In this document: positions 21,260-31,725 of the stretch, one piece after another
Layout of the letters: every line of letters starts with the position of its first letter
Numbering within the stretch: the stretch's first letter is position 1
NCBI GenBank assembly: GCA_951799405.1
Contig: OX637339.1
Span: 8,184,001 to 8,248,000 of the forward strand
Direction: 5' to 3'
From: Agapetus fuscipes
Lineage: Eukaryota > Arthropoda > Insecta > Trichoptera > Glossosomatidae
DNA length: 64,000 bases
Program-made: the position numbers and the translations under genes
Notes under the pieces: generated by a model
Told to the model about the DNA's origin: nothing
Seen by the model: only the letters and a program-made list of their open reading frames with translations
Database searches by the model: none

Positions 21260-23648
21260 CAAGCGCACAGTGTGTCGTCTAGAACATGCTAGCTGGACAA
21301 AATGAGTCCATTAGACAAAATTTTGTCCAGCTAGCATGTTCTAGACGACACACTGTGCGCTTGACTTGTGAATGGTTGGCAAGCGTGTGGACGCCCCAAA
21401 AGGTTATCTATGATTTTGTAGAATTAGTTTTACGAAAATTATTCCCTGTATTTCGATATAAGTATTTATCTCATTCCAAAAAGAAATCCTTGACAATCCA
21501 GTTGATAGCTCAGTTGGTAGAGTTCATTTTTTCCATACCCTCTGGCTAGGATTCAATCGCTTTCAGAGGTATCAGAAATAGTAACGTGTTTATTTCAATC
21601 CTAAAAATAAATACCGGCAAGGTTTACTCAGCCTTCATAACAAATGAGTACCACCCCCCTCGGGAGCTGGTAAACCTCAATTCAACTGAAGTATCTGATG
21701 TAGCACAGGTTCGTTACCTGTAAAAATAAATAAGTTCCACTCGTCACATGCGGAAGTTCACAGCTAAAAATTACAAAGTAGCCCAGTTAATAGCTCAGCT
21801 TGTCGTTCCCCCAGTGCTTGTTTGGCTTATCTACCAATTGATTCAAAGATAACCTTTCATGAATTTGTCATCCTACACAATCTGAGCTAAGAAAAACATG
21901 TATGTGAGAGATGTTTTAGATATTTTTAAATTCAATTTCCATTTAAGACACATCGTACACATACACACATAAGGTAAGATAAGACTAAGACATAAGATAA
22001 GACTATCAAGCATAAAGGTGACGTTGTAGAATGCTTGCTTTCCATGCCCTCTGTCCAGGGTTTGATCCCCCACAATGGTGTCAGAAATAATTACCTACAA
22101 GTTGTGTTTGAAGTTAATACTCATGGTGATTGTAGCAACCCAGTGTTTCATGCGAACTCTACTTCCGAGGTTATTTTGGTTGGAGGAAAGCACGGCCAGT
22201 TAGCTATGGTCGTAAATACATCAGAAATGTAAGCAAAAAGCTCTTCTTTAAGTGCTCTGTCGGGTCACCTCGCCGAACGTATTGTAATGTTAATAGTAGA
22301 TGAATATAGGTATACATCGTAGGTAGTAATAGTTATTATAGCATTATGTTAAAAGTAGGTTAATATAGGTGTACACCGTAGGTAGCAATAGACCTAAGAA
22401 ATCTAGAAATTAAATGATCCTTTTGTAGTCTCGAACTTGGTAGAATATTCGGGAATGTGCTGGCAAAATTAGTCACTGGAAAGTACTGTCTGTGAAGTAT
22501 ATAAGGCGGAGAATTGAGTGTGCTAAGCCAGTGCGATAGTTGGCTTTGATTGGAAGAGTGTAAGCGATACTAAACTGTGGAAAATAAATTTGTGTTACCA
22601 AAAGGGTTAAAAATAAATATAAATTTGTAGAAATAAATTAAGTGTAAATAAAGATCCTGAAATAAGACCTGTGTGTTTTAATTTATAGACTTTTCGAACC
22701 TAACAACATTACAGTATCTATGTCCTACGCCGCTTAAAGTAGCTCCTCCACACTTCGGATGCTGGTTTACTCCCTTATATTTGCCGGCCAAGGCTGGAAG
22801 TCTCATCGCCACGGTGATTCTTACCTACCGAATATCGGTAATATTTGTATGAATATCTGTCAATCCAAGATGGCCGCAAGTAAACAGCTGATTAGTATTC
22901 ATACAAATATTACTGATATTCGGTAGGTAAGAATTACCGCGATGAAGAGACTTCCAGCCCAGGACATCAGTCTCCTACAGGGCCCTCGTGATTCTTCCCT
23001 TTTCCCCATCTATATAGGATGAAGAAAGTGGTAGGTTCTTTTCCGCACGCAGTATATGCACCAGGGGGATGGGAACAGCACAGTGACAAAGCAACACATG
23101 GCATCACGTCACATGATTTAACATCACATGACAAAACATCACAGAAAATACACCATAAAGACAAAACAACACAAGGACAAAAGATCACAGTATATGCCCC
23201 AGGGTGACAGGATAGAACAGCACAGACATAGCGTCACATGACAGAACATTACAGAAAATACATCACATTGACAAAACAACACAATGACAAAACATCACAT
23301 GACATAAACTCACATACCTAAAACAGAACATACCATAAATGTCAAATGAAAAACATCACATGTTTCTCGTGATGTTTTGTTATGTGATGTTCTCTCATGT
23401 GATATTTTGTTGTCTAAATTCATGTGACCTTATGTCATTTGTTGTTTTTTCACTTTGCCGTTCTAACATAGAATCATTTTAAATCCTCTCTTTGTATGTT
23501 AATTTTTATTTGTTGTCTCTTAATATAGTTTATAAATAATATCCACGAGCTTTGACCAGAACTTCAGCATCATTAAAAAGTAAGTCATTGTTTTAATATT
23601 AATAATTATACAATAATATTAATAAGACATTGTAAGAGGTCAACGCGC
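21260..23648. repeat. 2389-bp direct duplication, copy 2
   Basis: Starts in the middle of the hairpin left arm and ends at the same base as copy 1 (AACGCGC). The hairpin here has a full right arm (21321-21397) but only 43 bases of left arm (21260-21302). Its loop (21303-21320) is inverted relative to copy 1. Confidence 0.95.
22283..22713 (+). mobile_element. Solo LTR, 431 bp (copy 2)
   Basis: Same sequence and same GTAT flanks as 19886-20316. It is present because of the regional duplication, not because of an independent insertion. Confidence 0.85.
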
Positions 23649-23649
23649 A

Positions 23650-23985
23650 TCGGGTCTGCGCAGCACTCCATAAACGAGCGGTATGGCCGAAAACACGCTC
23701 TGGTAAACCAACACCACCTTTATGGACGGATTGTTTTAACTCGGCTCTTATTTGCATAGTGAACCTGCTCTTTGTTTTTTCTTGCTGCCAGAAAATGCCG
23801 GATTCAACAGGCATTGAAGTCTGAGTAATCCCATGTCGCTAAATAGGGGCCCTAAAATTTTCAATCGATACTATCTGGTTTTGATTTCAAATAACTTTTG
23901 AAGAATATTTTTTTATTGTTTAAAGATGTAACGTCCTGTAGTATAGTGTTTAGGAATGACAACGTATAATTTTGTTCGTAATCTT
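23650..23985. other. No gene recognised
   Basis: A short minus frame (23599-23814) crosses the edge of the duplication and has no recognised motif. Confidence 0.35.
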
Positions 23986-23988
23986 TAA

Positions 23989-24227
23989 GGGCGTGTTGCA
24001 CCAACCTCCAAACAATATTTGATTGACATATCAAATTTGATTGCTTAATCCTGGTAAGGAGCTCGGTTAAATATTTCTCGGAAGTATGTAATAATATGAC
24101 GGAATTTGGGCAGGGAAGATGATGTACGTCAGCTGATTTACGAACGTGCAACTAAATTTTTTATTTGTTGGGAGAAATCAGACTTAGTTTTGATTTTTGT
24201 CTGATTGGAGTTTGGTGCAACAGGTCC
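23989..24227. mobile_element. MITE with TAA target duplication, 239 bp
   Basis: Ends GGGCGTGTTGCACCAAC and, inverted, GGACCTGTTGCACCAAAC. Flanked by TAA on both sides (23986-23988, 24228-24230). A 3-bp TWA duplication is characteristic of the PIF/Harbinger superfamily (established for that superfamily; membership here is inferred). The open frame across it (23861-24151, minus) is not conserved. Confidence 0.8.
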
Positions 24228-24462
24228 TAAGTGATGGTTCAAATAAGGGGTCTTCAAAAATTTTAATCTGTTTAACTCCAGCTGTCAATCGTCACCTTAT
24301 TTTTACATTAATTTCACTATTTTTATGGAAATAATGTATGTATGTTTTTATTATACCTCCCCACCTGTTCTTTTTACATATGAAAGCTTAGAATTTATGT
24401 ATTTGAAACACACTTTATTATATACGTTATGTCGTTATGTCAAAATTGATACACATATGCAT

Positions 24463-24764
24463 TGATACCCTCTCTTTAAAAATGAGGAAGACTTGGTTGA
24501 AGGTTTTTCTTTTTCGTTTTTATTCTCTTTTTCTCTTTTCAGTACAAGTTACAAACAGAACCGGTCTTCGGGCCAACAGGCCGACAACCTTGTGACAAAT
24601 TATTCCCTTTTTATTACAATAAAACACATAAATTTTGTTACAGTAAATTCGGCTCGGCCGGTGTCTTGCCGAACGCCGGCCAATCAGCGTGTAGGGTTAA
24701 GTTTTGTCAAGGAGTTCGACGGATGGCGAAATTCAGGGCCTGCACAAAAAAGTGTGCCGTATCA
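24463..24764 (-). repeat. Downstream (3') LTR of the gag-only element
   Basis: 302 bp, TG..CA type with TGATAC/GTATCA inverted ends. The plus-strand order is TGATACCCTCTC to GTGCCGTATCA. Confidence 0.9.
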
Positions 24765-24801
24765 ATTCCCACCATCTTCTGTTGACAAAACTTAACCCTC
24801 C

Positions 24802-25263
24802 TTACGCTCTCAACCCTTGCCACAGATTTTTAACTCCTGGCCACGGTTCCTTCATCCTTTTCCTTCTCTTCCGATGTTCGTGGAGAGGTGGTGCGCGCTG
24901 AAGGCGAGGCGTCGTATCCGGCGGCCTCGTGTTCTGCTCGATCGGATCCTCCTCCTGCTTGTCGGGCGGTAACCTAAGCTGATCTGGGTGCACGTCTCTG
25001 CTGGTGCGGGGTGGCTGTTTCCTAGCCATCCCATGGCTGTGATTCCTCTTCGAGCCGGAGTCTTCTAGCACGAGTTGTTGTCCACTCAGCACCTCCATGC
25101 TGACTTGTTTCAGGTTCCTCTTGCTCGTGTCAAACGTCGAGTCTTCCACTTCGCACACTTGCGGGGGGGATTCTCTTTCACGGTGCAGCTCCTTCTCCAA
25201 AGAGTCATCTTCCAGGTCTCGAGGAAGCGCGTCTACCTCAGGCTGTACAGGCCTCCCATCCTA
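24802..25263 (-). pseudogene. 3' extension of the gag frame, charged and basic
   Basis: This is in the same reading frame as gag, after an in-frame TAG at 25261-25263, and runs to TAA at 24802-24804. It encodes an acidic then strongly basic segment ending with a cluster of Lys and Arg. A DSG tripeptide is present, but without the hydrophobic context of a retroviral aspartic protease, so I do not call a protease. It may be a remnant of the end of pol left by an internal deletion, or an extended Gag tail. Confidence 0.5.
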
Positions 25264-25611
25264 GCTAGGGCAGACGTGGCTGGATTCTAAAACTTCTGGA
25301 GCCAGTGTCTCTTCCACACGTTGAAACTCCTCGACTGCTCTCAGAGTGTCCTCAGGAACTTCCGCGTCCCTCAGCATGCTGACACTTGCATGCTCCGGTT
25401 CATCCTCATCTGGGTCTGGTTCTGGTTGCGAAGGCTTCCCCTCACGGTCGGGGCAAGACCGGTCGAGATGTGGCCCTGAATAGTGCCAGTATGTCCGTGC
25501 GGTCTCTTGCTCGCTACCTGGCCGTGGCTGCCATGCCATTGGACGCTTTTTCTGGCTTGGTGACTGCCTTTCAGCCTGATGGTGATAGGCTGCTGGCTGC
25601 CAATCCCCTTG
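25261..25611 (-). pseudogene. Nucleocapsid-like part of gag, degenerate zinc knuckle
   Basis: Continues the gag frame beyond the in-frame TGA at 25612-25614. Around 25440-25491 it has the layout of a CCHC zinc knuckle (x-x2-x-x3-H-x4-C). The His and last Cys are present but both first Cys positions are Tyr (codons at 25489-25491 and 25480-25482). Each is a single G-to-A change from Cys. An acidic Pro/Asp/Glu-rich stretch follows. Nucleic-acid binding by this copy is therefore doubtful. Confidence 0.6.
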
Positions 25612-26220
25612 TCACTGTTCCTGGGCTGGCCGTCGCCCTCCTTGCTGATGAGGTCCGACGAGTGGATGGTGGTCATCGCTGCTGCCCCTGCTTTCACAGC
25701 CTGCCGCAGCTGCGAGAAGCTTGCTCCAGGAGGCGCTGGCGCTCTGAAGTCTCGCCTGGCACTGCGGCAACAGGAGGTCCATGGTGTGCTGGATGACCTC
25801 CTGCTCAGAGTGCGTGCTGCAGAAGCGCTTGGCCAGCGCTCTCTTCCTCAGGATGAATCCCATTGCCTCCTCCCCGAGCTCCTGTCGTCCATAGAGGTAC
25901 AGGAAGTGGCCTCTCTCCTTCCTTGACTTGCTGTTGAATCTTCCCTCCAGGGCACATTCAACCTCCAGCCAGTCTGTCACTGGGAGCTCCGCCATCCAGG
26001 CAGCCGCCTCCCCCCTCAGCCAATCCATTGCCCACATCACCCATTCGCTCTCTGGGGTTGCGTTCTCCTTGAAGTACGCCAGGGCTGACTCCAAAAATAG
26101 CCCTGGGTCTTCCTCCGGCTTCCCCGAAAATGGCATGGGGAGCCGTGCCACTGGCGTCCTGTATTCATTGACTGAAGCTCCCTGCTCCATCAAGTCATCA
26201 CAGGGCCGCGCAGTCTTCAT
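25612..26220 (-). CDS. gag: Gag capsid-like protein of an LTR retrotransposon
   Basis: The likely ATG is at 26218-26220, giving 202 residues. The open frame continues upstream to a GTG at 26302-26304. The protein has the pattern of the Retrotrans_gag family: a PFSG start, a WL-x-G-x-AAAW motif about 70-80 residues in, a following DWLEVECALEGRF segment, and a helix-rich end with LAKRF and MDLLLP. This part of Gag forms the particle shell in the cytoplasm. The frame stops at TGA (25612-25614), immediately followed by CAA. The same frame then continues with only one further internal stop to 24802, so the stop either broke the gene or is read through at low rate. GC-rich compared with surrounding DNA, as expected for a mobile gene. 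Confidence 0.8.
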   Translation of the reverse strand: MKTARPCDDLMEQGASVNEYRTPVARLPMPFSGKPEEDPGLFLESALAYFKENATPESEWVMWAMDWLRGEAAAWMAELPVTDWLEVECALEGRFNSKSRKERGHFLYLYGRQELGEEAMGFILRKRALAKRFCSTHSEQEVIQHTMDLLLPQCQARLQSASASWSKLLAAAAGCESRGSSDDHHPLVGPHQQGGRRPAQEQ

Positions 26221-26319
26221 TGTCTTGCTTCTGGTTCTTTGTTGGGCGCCACAAGTCAGTCCTCCGGTACTTGGGTTGTCACTTTCCAAGTGACTTGGCC
26301 CCACGTTCGCGGCGTCAAT

Positions 26320-26622
26320 TGATACCCTCTCTTTAAAAAATGAGGAAGACTTGGTTGAAGGTTTTTCTTTTTCGTTTTTATTCTCTTTTTCTCTTTTCAG
26401 TACAAGTTACAAACAGAACCGGTCTTCGGGCCAACAGGCCGACAACCTTGTGACAAATTATTCCCTTTTTATTACAATAAAACACATAAATTTTGTTACA
26501 GTAAATTCGGCTCGGCCGGTGTCTTGCCGAACGCCGGCCAATCAGCGTGTAGGGTTAAGTTTTGTCAAGGAGTTCGACGGATGGCGAAATTCAGGGCCTG
26601 CACAAAAAAGTGTGCCGTATCA
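26320..26622 (-). repeat. Upstream (5') LTR of the gag-only element
   Basis: 303 bp, identical on inspection to the other LTR except for one additional A in the TTTAAAAAATGAGG run. It would carry the promoter driving minus-strand transcription into gag. Confidence 0.9.
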
Positions 26623-26719
26623 GCATATTAAAAAAATGCATATCTAGATGATTTACGAACCGAAGAAAATGTTTTTATTCTGCCAGAAACACAAACCGAC
26701 TTGACATTAGGCAGTCGAA

Positions 26720-26830
26720 AAATGGGAAAGTGTAAATACGATAGTGTAAATTGTGTAAAGTAGTGTGTAAATTGTGTAATAGTGTAAATTGTGTAAATAC
26801 GATAGTGTAAGAAGTGTAAATATGAAGAAA
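26720..26830. repeat. Short GTGTAAATTGTGTAA tandem repeat
   Basis: Irregular repeats of GTGTAAAT with ACGATAGT interspersed. Low-complexity DNA. Confidence 0.75.
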
Positions 26831-26839
26831 AAATACGAT

Positions 26840-27420
26840 ACCTACTGTAACCTACTGTAATCGATAATGTCAGATATCACCTCGTCTATAATAAAAGTCT
26901 GCAAACAGAAACCCGAGTATAAAGTATTTACATAAACTATCTTCGATAGCGTAAGTTGACAACGTATGAAAACTAAATCACTCACTAGGGGTGTGGCTGC
27001 ATCATCCATACATTTTTTTATTCCGATCGCTAGACCCAATTAACGAAAGCTTATGAAAATATTTTGGACTCGGAGCACAATTTTAAAAATGAGATCCAGT
27101 TTTGGATAAAAGTAGTCAGGGCCCCTTGACGCTTTGAATCCGCCGCATTCGCGAGTGGGTATACATAATTTTGAAGGCAGGGTACACCTTGGTGAGGTCT
27201 ACATTATATTTTTGTACCTCTGACAAAAGACAGTCCCGGTCCGTTCCAAGTATTCCGAGACCTTTGCGCGACAATGCCAAAAACAAACAAGAGGAATTCA
27301 AAAAGTAAATAAACGTACACACATCCTTTACAAGCATTTTTCAGTATTCACAATCGCCTATTAAAAAAGTTTTCACACCGACATGTCACCATGTTCTTCA
27401 GATATGAATCGGACGAGACA
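26840..27420. other. No gene recognised
   Basis: Two short minus frames without motifs. Nothing else seen. Confidence 0.35.
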
Positions 27421-27424
27421 TCCT

Positions 27425-27955
27425 ATAAAAAACGTAACTAAGCTGCACTTATAGTGCAACTCCGCACAGTGTTGTTTCGAAGGATTCACACGTGGCATGT
27501 GGAATCTAATTTCACAGATATATTTGTATTCCTTGACCTATAGGTTGGTATGAGGCTGACCACCCATATACTGTAAAAAATGGTTCACTTTGCCAATGTT
27601 ACCCCTGTTTCAGGGAAGGTCAGCAAGAGTTACATGGCTTATGTTCATTTGAGATTGGGTTTTTATATTGTAGGTCCACATGCGACATGTGTTAGCGCGA
27701 AATTATACATGTCTGCTTGTGGGAATGCGTTTAATATGAATCTTAAATGATATATATCTTTGCAGCTTAGATATAGATTAGATTTTAGATTAAGGAGCAA
27801 GTTTTACGTCAAACACTTCACTTGAAATGGGGTTTTTCCTTTTCTTGCAAAGGCTGAGTTAACCAGCCTAGTTTTTTTAAATAAACACGAAATGGTTTAT
27901 CATATCTGACACCCCTGGTGGAGATGTACCCCAGCCCTTTACCAACTGAGTTCTT
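27425..27955 (-). mobile_element. SINE-A split by a family C insertion
   Basis: The 3' part of SINE-A (AACTAAGCTGCACTTATAG to TTTCACAG) is at 27425-27515. The rest, from AAGGAGCAAGTTTTACGTCA to the decayed head (CTTTACCAACTGAG), is at 27797-27955. The two pieces join in consensus order once family C is removed. Confidence 0.75.
27527..27795 (+). mobile_element. Family C, full length, nested in SINE-A
   Basis: Starts TTCCTTGACCTATAGGTTGG and ends in AGATATAGATTAGATT repeats. Younger than the SINE-A it interrupts. The sense frame beginning at the ATGGTTCACTTTGCC site is open here. Confidence 0.85.
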
Positions 27956-28294
27956 TGAATATACGTTGATAGTTGCACATATGTTTTTTGGTGCCCCCTA
28001 GCGGTATTTTGGCACAGTAACAGCTCGCACATGTTTCTGGGAGGCACCAGCAGAGGCGGACCTAACCTCTGACCTCTCGCGCACAGCCTTGCAGGTAAAA
28101 CCCCCCTCATACCTGCCACCAATACATGAGCACTCACGAATACATACTGCTGTGAATATGTTATTGTGTGTTTTGTTTATCTGTGTGAGTCAATAATAAA
28201 GTCTGTGAAGTTACTCTAGAAATAAATTCCTAAGTGCTAGGTACTTATATAATTGTGTCCTATCGACAATATCTTTGACCGTGATTCAACAGAT

Positions 28295-28672
28295 TTGTAT
28301 TCAACCCTTTGAATACGGAGCCGGCGGGTGAGAGATTGCACTTGTGGAATCTGGAGCAACCTGTAAACTTTGTGCAGCCAGGCGAAAGCCTCCCACCTGG
28401 ACGGGATCTTGAATGGCCTGTGTGGAGAGCACTCAACAGGCTGAGAACGGGTGTTGGTAGAGCTCGCTGTAACATGAGGGCCTGGGGAATCCTTCATCAA
28501 GATGACACCACGCTCTGTGAATGCGGAGCCCAACAGTCAATGGATCATCTTCGGATCTGCCCGGCCTGCCCAACAAGCTGCTCACTGGCCGACCTAATGG
28601 AGAGTAATAGTGAAGCAGTGGATGTTGCCCGACACTGGGCAAGAGTAGTGTAGTGTCTGACACGAAGAAGAA
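28295..28672 (+). mobile_element. 5'-truncated LINE insertion with 12-bp target duplication
   Basis: Bounded by identical 12-mers GATTCAACAGAT (28283-28294 and 28673-28684). It ends in a GAAGAAGAA tail. It contains the end of a non-LTR retrotransposon ORF2 and is a textbook target-primed, 5'-truncated copy. Confidence 0.88.
28309..28653 (+). pseudogene. Non-LTR retrotransposon ORF2 C-terminus
   Basis: About 114 codons stay open to a TAG just before the GAAGAAGAA tail. Conserved pieces are ALNRLRTGVGR, then a region with WGI, then a C-x-CGA-x-QSMDHL-x4-CPAC cysteine/histidine cluster. Such a WNRLRTG-x-GR plus CECGA-HL-CP arrangement ends the ORF2 of many arthropod Jockey/CR1-like LINEs. The reverse transcriptase and endonuclease domains are missing through 5' truncation, so this copy is inactive. 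Confidence 0.8.
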
Positions 28673-28879
28673 GATTCAACAGATGTTACTGGGTAATAGT
28701 TAACTAATAATTCATTGAAATATTGAAATAATAAATTATTAATTGATAATGTTAATACCTGTTTCTGACCAGGCAAAATAGGTACACTACATTTCACTTC
28801 ACAAATCTATTTAAAAAAGTCAGAGACCAAAAGTCTATCCAGTCTTAAAACAACTGGATTTTGTTTATATGTATATGAC

Positions 28880-29085
28880 TGATAGTCGGTTCACTTTTGC
28901 CAATGCCACCCCGGTTCAGGAAACGGCGCCAGGAGTTGCAAGGTTTATGTTCATGTGAGGTTTTGTTTATTTGTATGCACACATGCAGAATGTGTAGGCG
29001 CGAACCTACATGTGCCTGTCTGTGGGCATGCATTTAATATGAGTCTTAAATGTTTAACATATCTTTGCAGCTTAGATTATAGATA
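28880..29085 (+). mobile_element. Family C copy
   Basis: GGTTCACTTTTGCCAATGCC, GTTCATGTGAGGTTTTG, GCGCGAACCTACATGTGCC and ATATCTTTGCAGCTTAGATT in order. Confidence 0.85.
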
Positions 29086-29104
29086 GATATACATATTTCT
29101 TGTG

Positions 29105-29180
29105 TAATAGGTGGTTTCTTCACCGAAAACCAAGCTCGCACAGGGCTCTTAAGGTTTGATAAACACAAAAATGGTGTCAA
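29105..29180 (+). mobile_element. SINE-B 3' fragment
   Basis: CCAAGCTCGCACAGGGCTCT followed by AAGGTTTGATAAACACAAAAA. Confidence 0.6.
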
Positions 29181-29639
29181 TACACGAATGTATCAAAAAA
29201 CACATCATCTTCAAATTGATTAATTTTTATTTCTATAATCACCTAGACCTGTGTTGCTACCCGAGAAGGGAAATTTAGAATGTTTCGCCTCCATAATATT
29301 TCTTCAACACTTTACCGTCATTTTTGTTTGTTATTTTTCCAACATGATTATTGTTTTAAAGATTGCTCATAATGAGTTGAACAATACCTGTGTTAATTGG
29401 GAGAAAGCGCCTTATTACTCTTGTACGTGTATAAATACGGCTCGTCTGCCCCCCGAGGGTACAACTTCACTGGCTGAATGATTATTATTATGACCAACTG
29501 GATTTCCGGTTCGACTCCGATACACACTCAAAATTTGTAATTTGTAAATTTAACCTGTAAAACTGTAATATAAGACTAATTGTAAATTTGAGATGATATG
29601 TCTCACCGTTTCATTAACGAGGGCAAGGTTTTTCAGGGG

Positions 29640-30025
29640 CGCAGCTTTTAAGGGTAAACTTTTCTTAAAGGCACATGTGTCTTAAAGGCACTGGTTTTTT
29701 AAAGGCGCTGGTTTCTTAAAGGCACGGTTTTCTTACAGACATTGTTTTCTTACGAACACCGATTGTTACGGGGGGTAGTTTCATCATGAGCACAAATTAC
29801 TTTAAGCCTTAAAAGAACACTTTCCTTAAAGGCACTGTTTTCTAACGAGCTCACTTTTGTTTAGGCCACTATTTTCAAACGGGATTACTTTTGTTACGGC
29901 CACTATTTTCTAACGGGATTACTTTTGTTACAGCCACTATTTTCTAACGGGATTACTTTCGTTACGGCCACTATTTTCTAACGGAAACAGTGTTTTTACG
30001 GAAACAGCTTTCTAACACAGATCGT
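29640..30025. repeat. Two-stage minisatellite
   Basis: 29650-29760 carries irregular units of about 18 bp on TTAAAGGCACTGGTTTTC. 29860-29990 carries about four regular units of about 35 bp on ACTTTTGTTACGGCCACTAT followed by TTTCTAACGGGATT. Further degenerate units continue to about 30060. Confidence 0.85.
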
Positions 30026-30059
30026 TAGTTACGGGCAACAATTTCTAAAGGGCATAGTA

Positions 30060-30430
30060 TTCTTTAATACAAATTTTTCTTTCATTAAAAGATTTTATCA
30101 TTGAATAATTTGTCATAGTTTTGGTACAAACCTACACAGTTACATAATATATGTTGGTAACAGTTTTCATACGACCACAGCTTCATATTATCACTCAACT
30201 ACCTTTCACAATCATCTCTACGAAGTAGCGTATTAAAAACAACATGATTCTCATTTAACTTTCGGGCTTGTCTTAATAAAACAGATGCACAGTTCAAGCA
30301 TAAATAGAACGCACGACATACAACAATTAATGCAATGTGTCTTAAGGAAAATTTAAAACAACTAAATCCATAACGCTGTTAAAAGAAAAAAAAAAAAAAA
30401 TCATGGGCATACGTTACATACTATACCTAA
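30060..30430. other. No gene recognised
   Basis: AT-rich, ending in a run of about 16 A (30383-30399). Nothing else seen. Confidence 0.35.
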
Positions 30431-30435
30431 ATTTG

Positions 30436-30700
30436 AATGATTTATTTAGTGAGCGCTGTTTTTGTGTGAATCTCACCTCAAGAGCTCTCTTAAACCTTGG
30501 TTGTAAAGCAAAACCCATTTGCTGAAAGGCGGAATGGACCTTTGGAGACCGTTCTTTTGTTTTTTAAGGCAAATGTTTTTTTTAACACAAGGAAGAGCAT
30601 ATTTGAAATATAAATATTATTTTGTGCTCCGCCGGAAATCGAACGCACGATCTTCGGATTACGAGTCCGTAGCGTTAACTACTAGACTACAGACCGCGTT
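30436..30700 (-). mobile_element. SINE-B, near full length
   Basis: Head at right (GCGGTCTGTAGTCTAGTAGT on minus), B-box region GTGCGTTCGATTTCC, and 3' body with GATTTATTTAGTGAGCGCTG at left. Confidence 0.85.
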
Positions 30701-31181
30701 CTCATTGACGTAGCAGGACTCAACACGCAAAACAATATAGTCAGCATACATTTGATTTTAAAACTTTTTCTCGTGTGAAAACGTCACACGTTCATGGGAC
30801 TACGGTCCTTGGTAAACCAGTAAAAAAGCATTTGTTTGCCTTTTCCCCAGCCGTGTGACGTCACAATTTTGTCTAATTCTACATCAGTAATGGACCGAAG
30901 GGAAAATAGCATACCTCGGGTGGCACTCTTTGCTGAGTGATCCATACATTGTTCGTGTGATTTTGAAATCAACAGCCTCGTATGGTTTCTTTTTGTGTTA
31001 GAAATAAAGCTAATGGCCACTGAGCTCGGCAATTAAAGCAGATTATAAAGTTTCATTGTCCGTAATAGCTGTTAATTACAACCATCTTGTTGTCATGTTA
31101 AACTACACAAAACCTTACACAATCATTACATACTTACAACGGAATATTGTATGGTATCATTTAAATTTGTATTAGGTATAT

Positions 31182-31388
31182 ATAGGTTGGTATGCGGCTG
31201 ACCACCCATGCTGTAAAAATGGTTCACTTTGCCAATGGCACCCTAGTTTAGGGAAGGACGGCAAAGGTTACAGGGTGTATGTCGATTTAAAATTTGGTTT
31301 TTATGTTGTACGTGTCTGCTTGTGAAAATGCATGTAATGTGAATCACCAATGTAACATATATTTGCCACTTAGATTAGATTAGATTAT
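31182..31388 (+). mobile_element. Family C copy
   Basis: TATAGGTTGGTATGCGGCTG start and CACTTAGATTAGATTAGATT tail. About 30 bases are missing around the GCATGTGTAAGCGCGAAC segment. Confidence 0.85.
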
Positions 31389-31389
31389 A

Positions 31390-31497
31390 TAGCTTACCTC
31401 GTAGAACGCTCGCGTTCAATGCCAGAGGGCTAGGGTTCAATCTCCTCCTAAGATGTCTGAAACGATTTCCCGTTTCGCTGTTCATATCAAACCTTTA
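31390..31497 (+). mobile_element. SINE-A head
   Basis: TAGAACGCTCGCGTTCAATG, GGGCTAGGGTTCAATCTCC and GATTTCCCGTTTCGCTGTTC. Stops where the next family C begins. Confidence 0.75.
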
Positions 31498-31502
31498 ACA
31501 TA

Positions 31503-31725
31503 AAATCTGAGTTGCAAAGATTTATATGAACATTTAAAATTCATACTAAACGCATGCCTACAGACTCGTTTAAGTCCGCGCTTACAAATGCTGCATGTGT
31601 GCTTATAAATAAATAAAAACAACCCTCAAATGAACATAGACTTTGGCTGACCTTCTTTGAAACACTGGTGACATTCGCAAAGTGAACCATTTTTTTCACA
31701 TTGGGTGATAAGCCTCATACTATAG
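31503..31725 (-). mobile_element. Family C copy
   Basis: Starts with the tail side GAGTTGCAAAGATTTATATG and ends at GTGATAAGCCTCATAC. It is inverted relative to the copy at 31182, so the two could pair in single-stranded form. Confidence 0.8.

Larger units (their letters stand above)
24463..26622 (-). mobile_element. Complete small LTR retrotransposon with gag only
   Basis: Two LTRs (24463-24764 and 26320-26622) in direct orientation frame a 1555-bp interior. The element reads on the minus strand. Its LTRs start TGATAC and end GTATCA, and the 4-bp duplication GCAT flanks it (24459-24462, 26623-26626). The LTRs look identical apart from one extra A in a run near the edge, implying a very recent insertion. 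A purine-rich stretch AGAAGATGGTGGGAA lies just before the downstream LTR as a polypurine tract. I see no convincing primer-binding site. No protease, reverse transcriptase, RNase H or integrase is visible, so it would need enzymes supplied in trans. Most likely Ty3/gypsy (Metaviridae). Confidence 0.92.

Noticed and set aside
24802..25200. Retroviral aspartic protease from the DSG tripeptide
   Set aside because: The hydrophobic context and the second conserved block of the family are missing.
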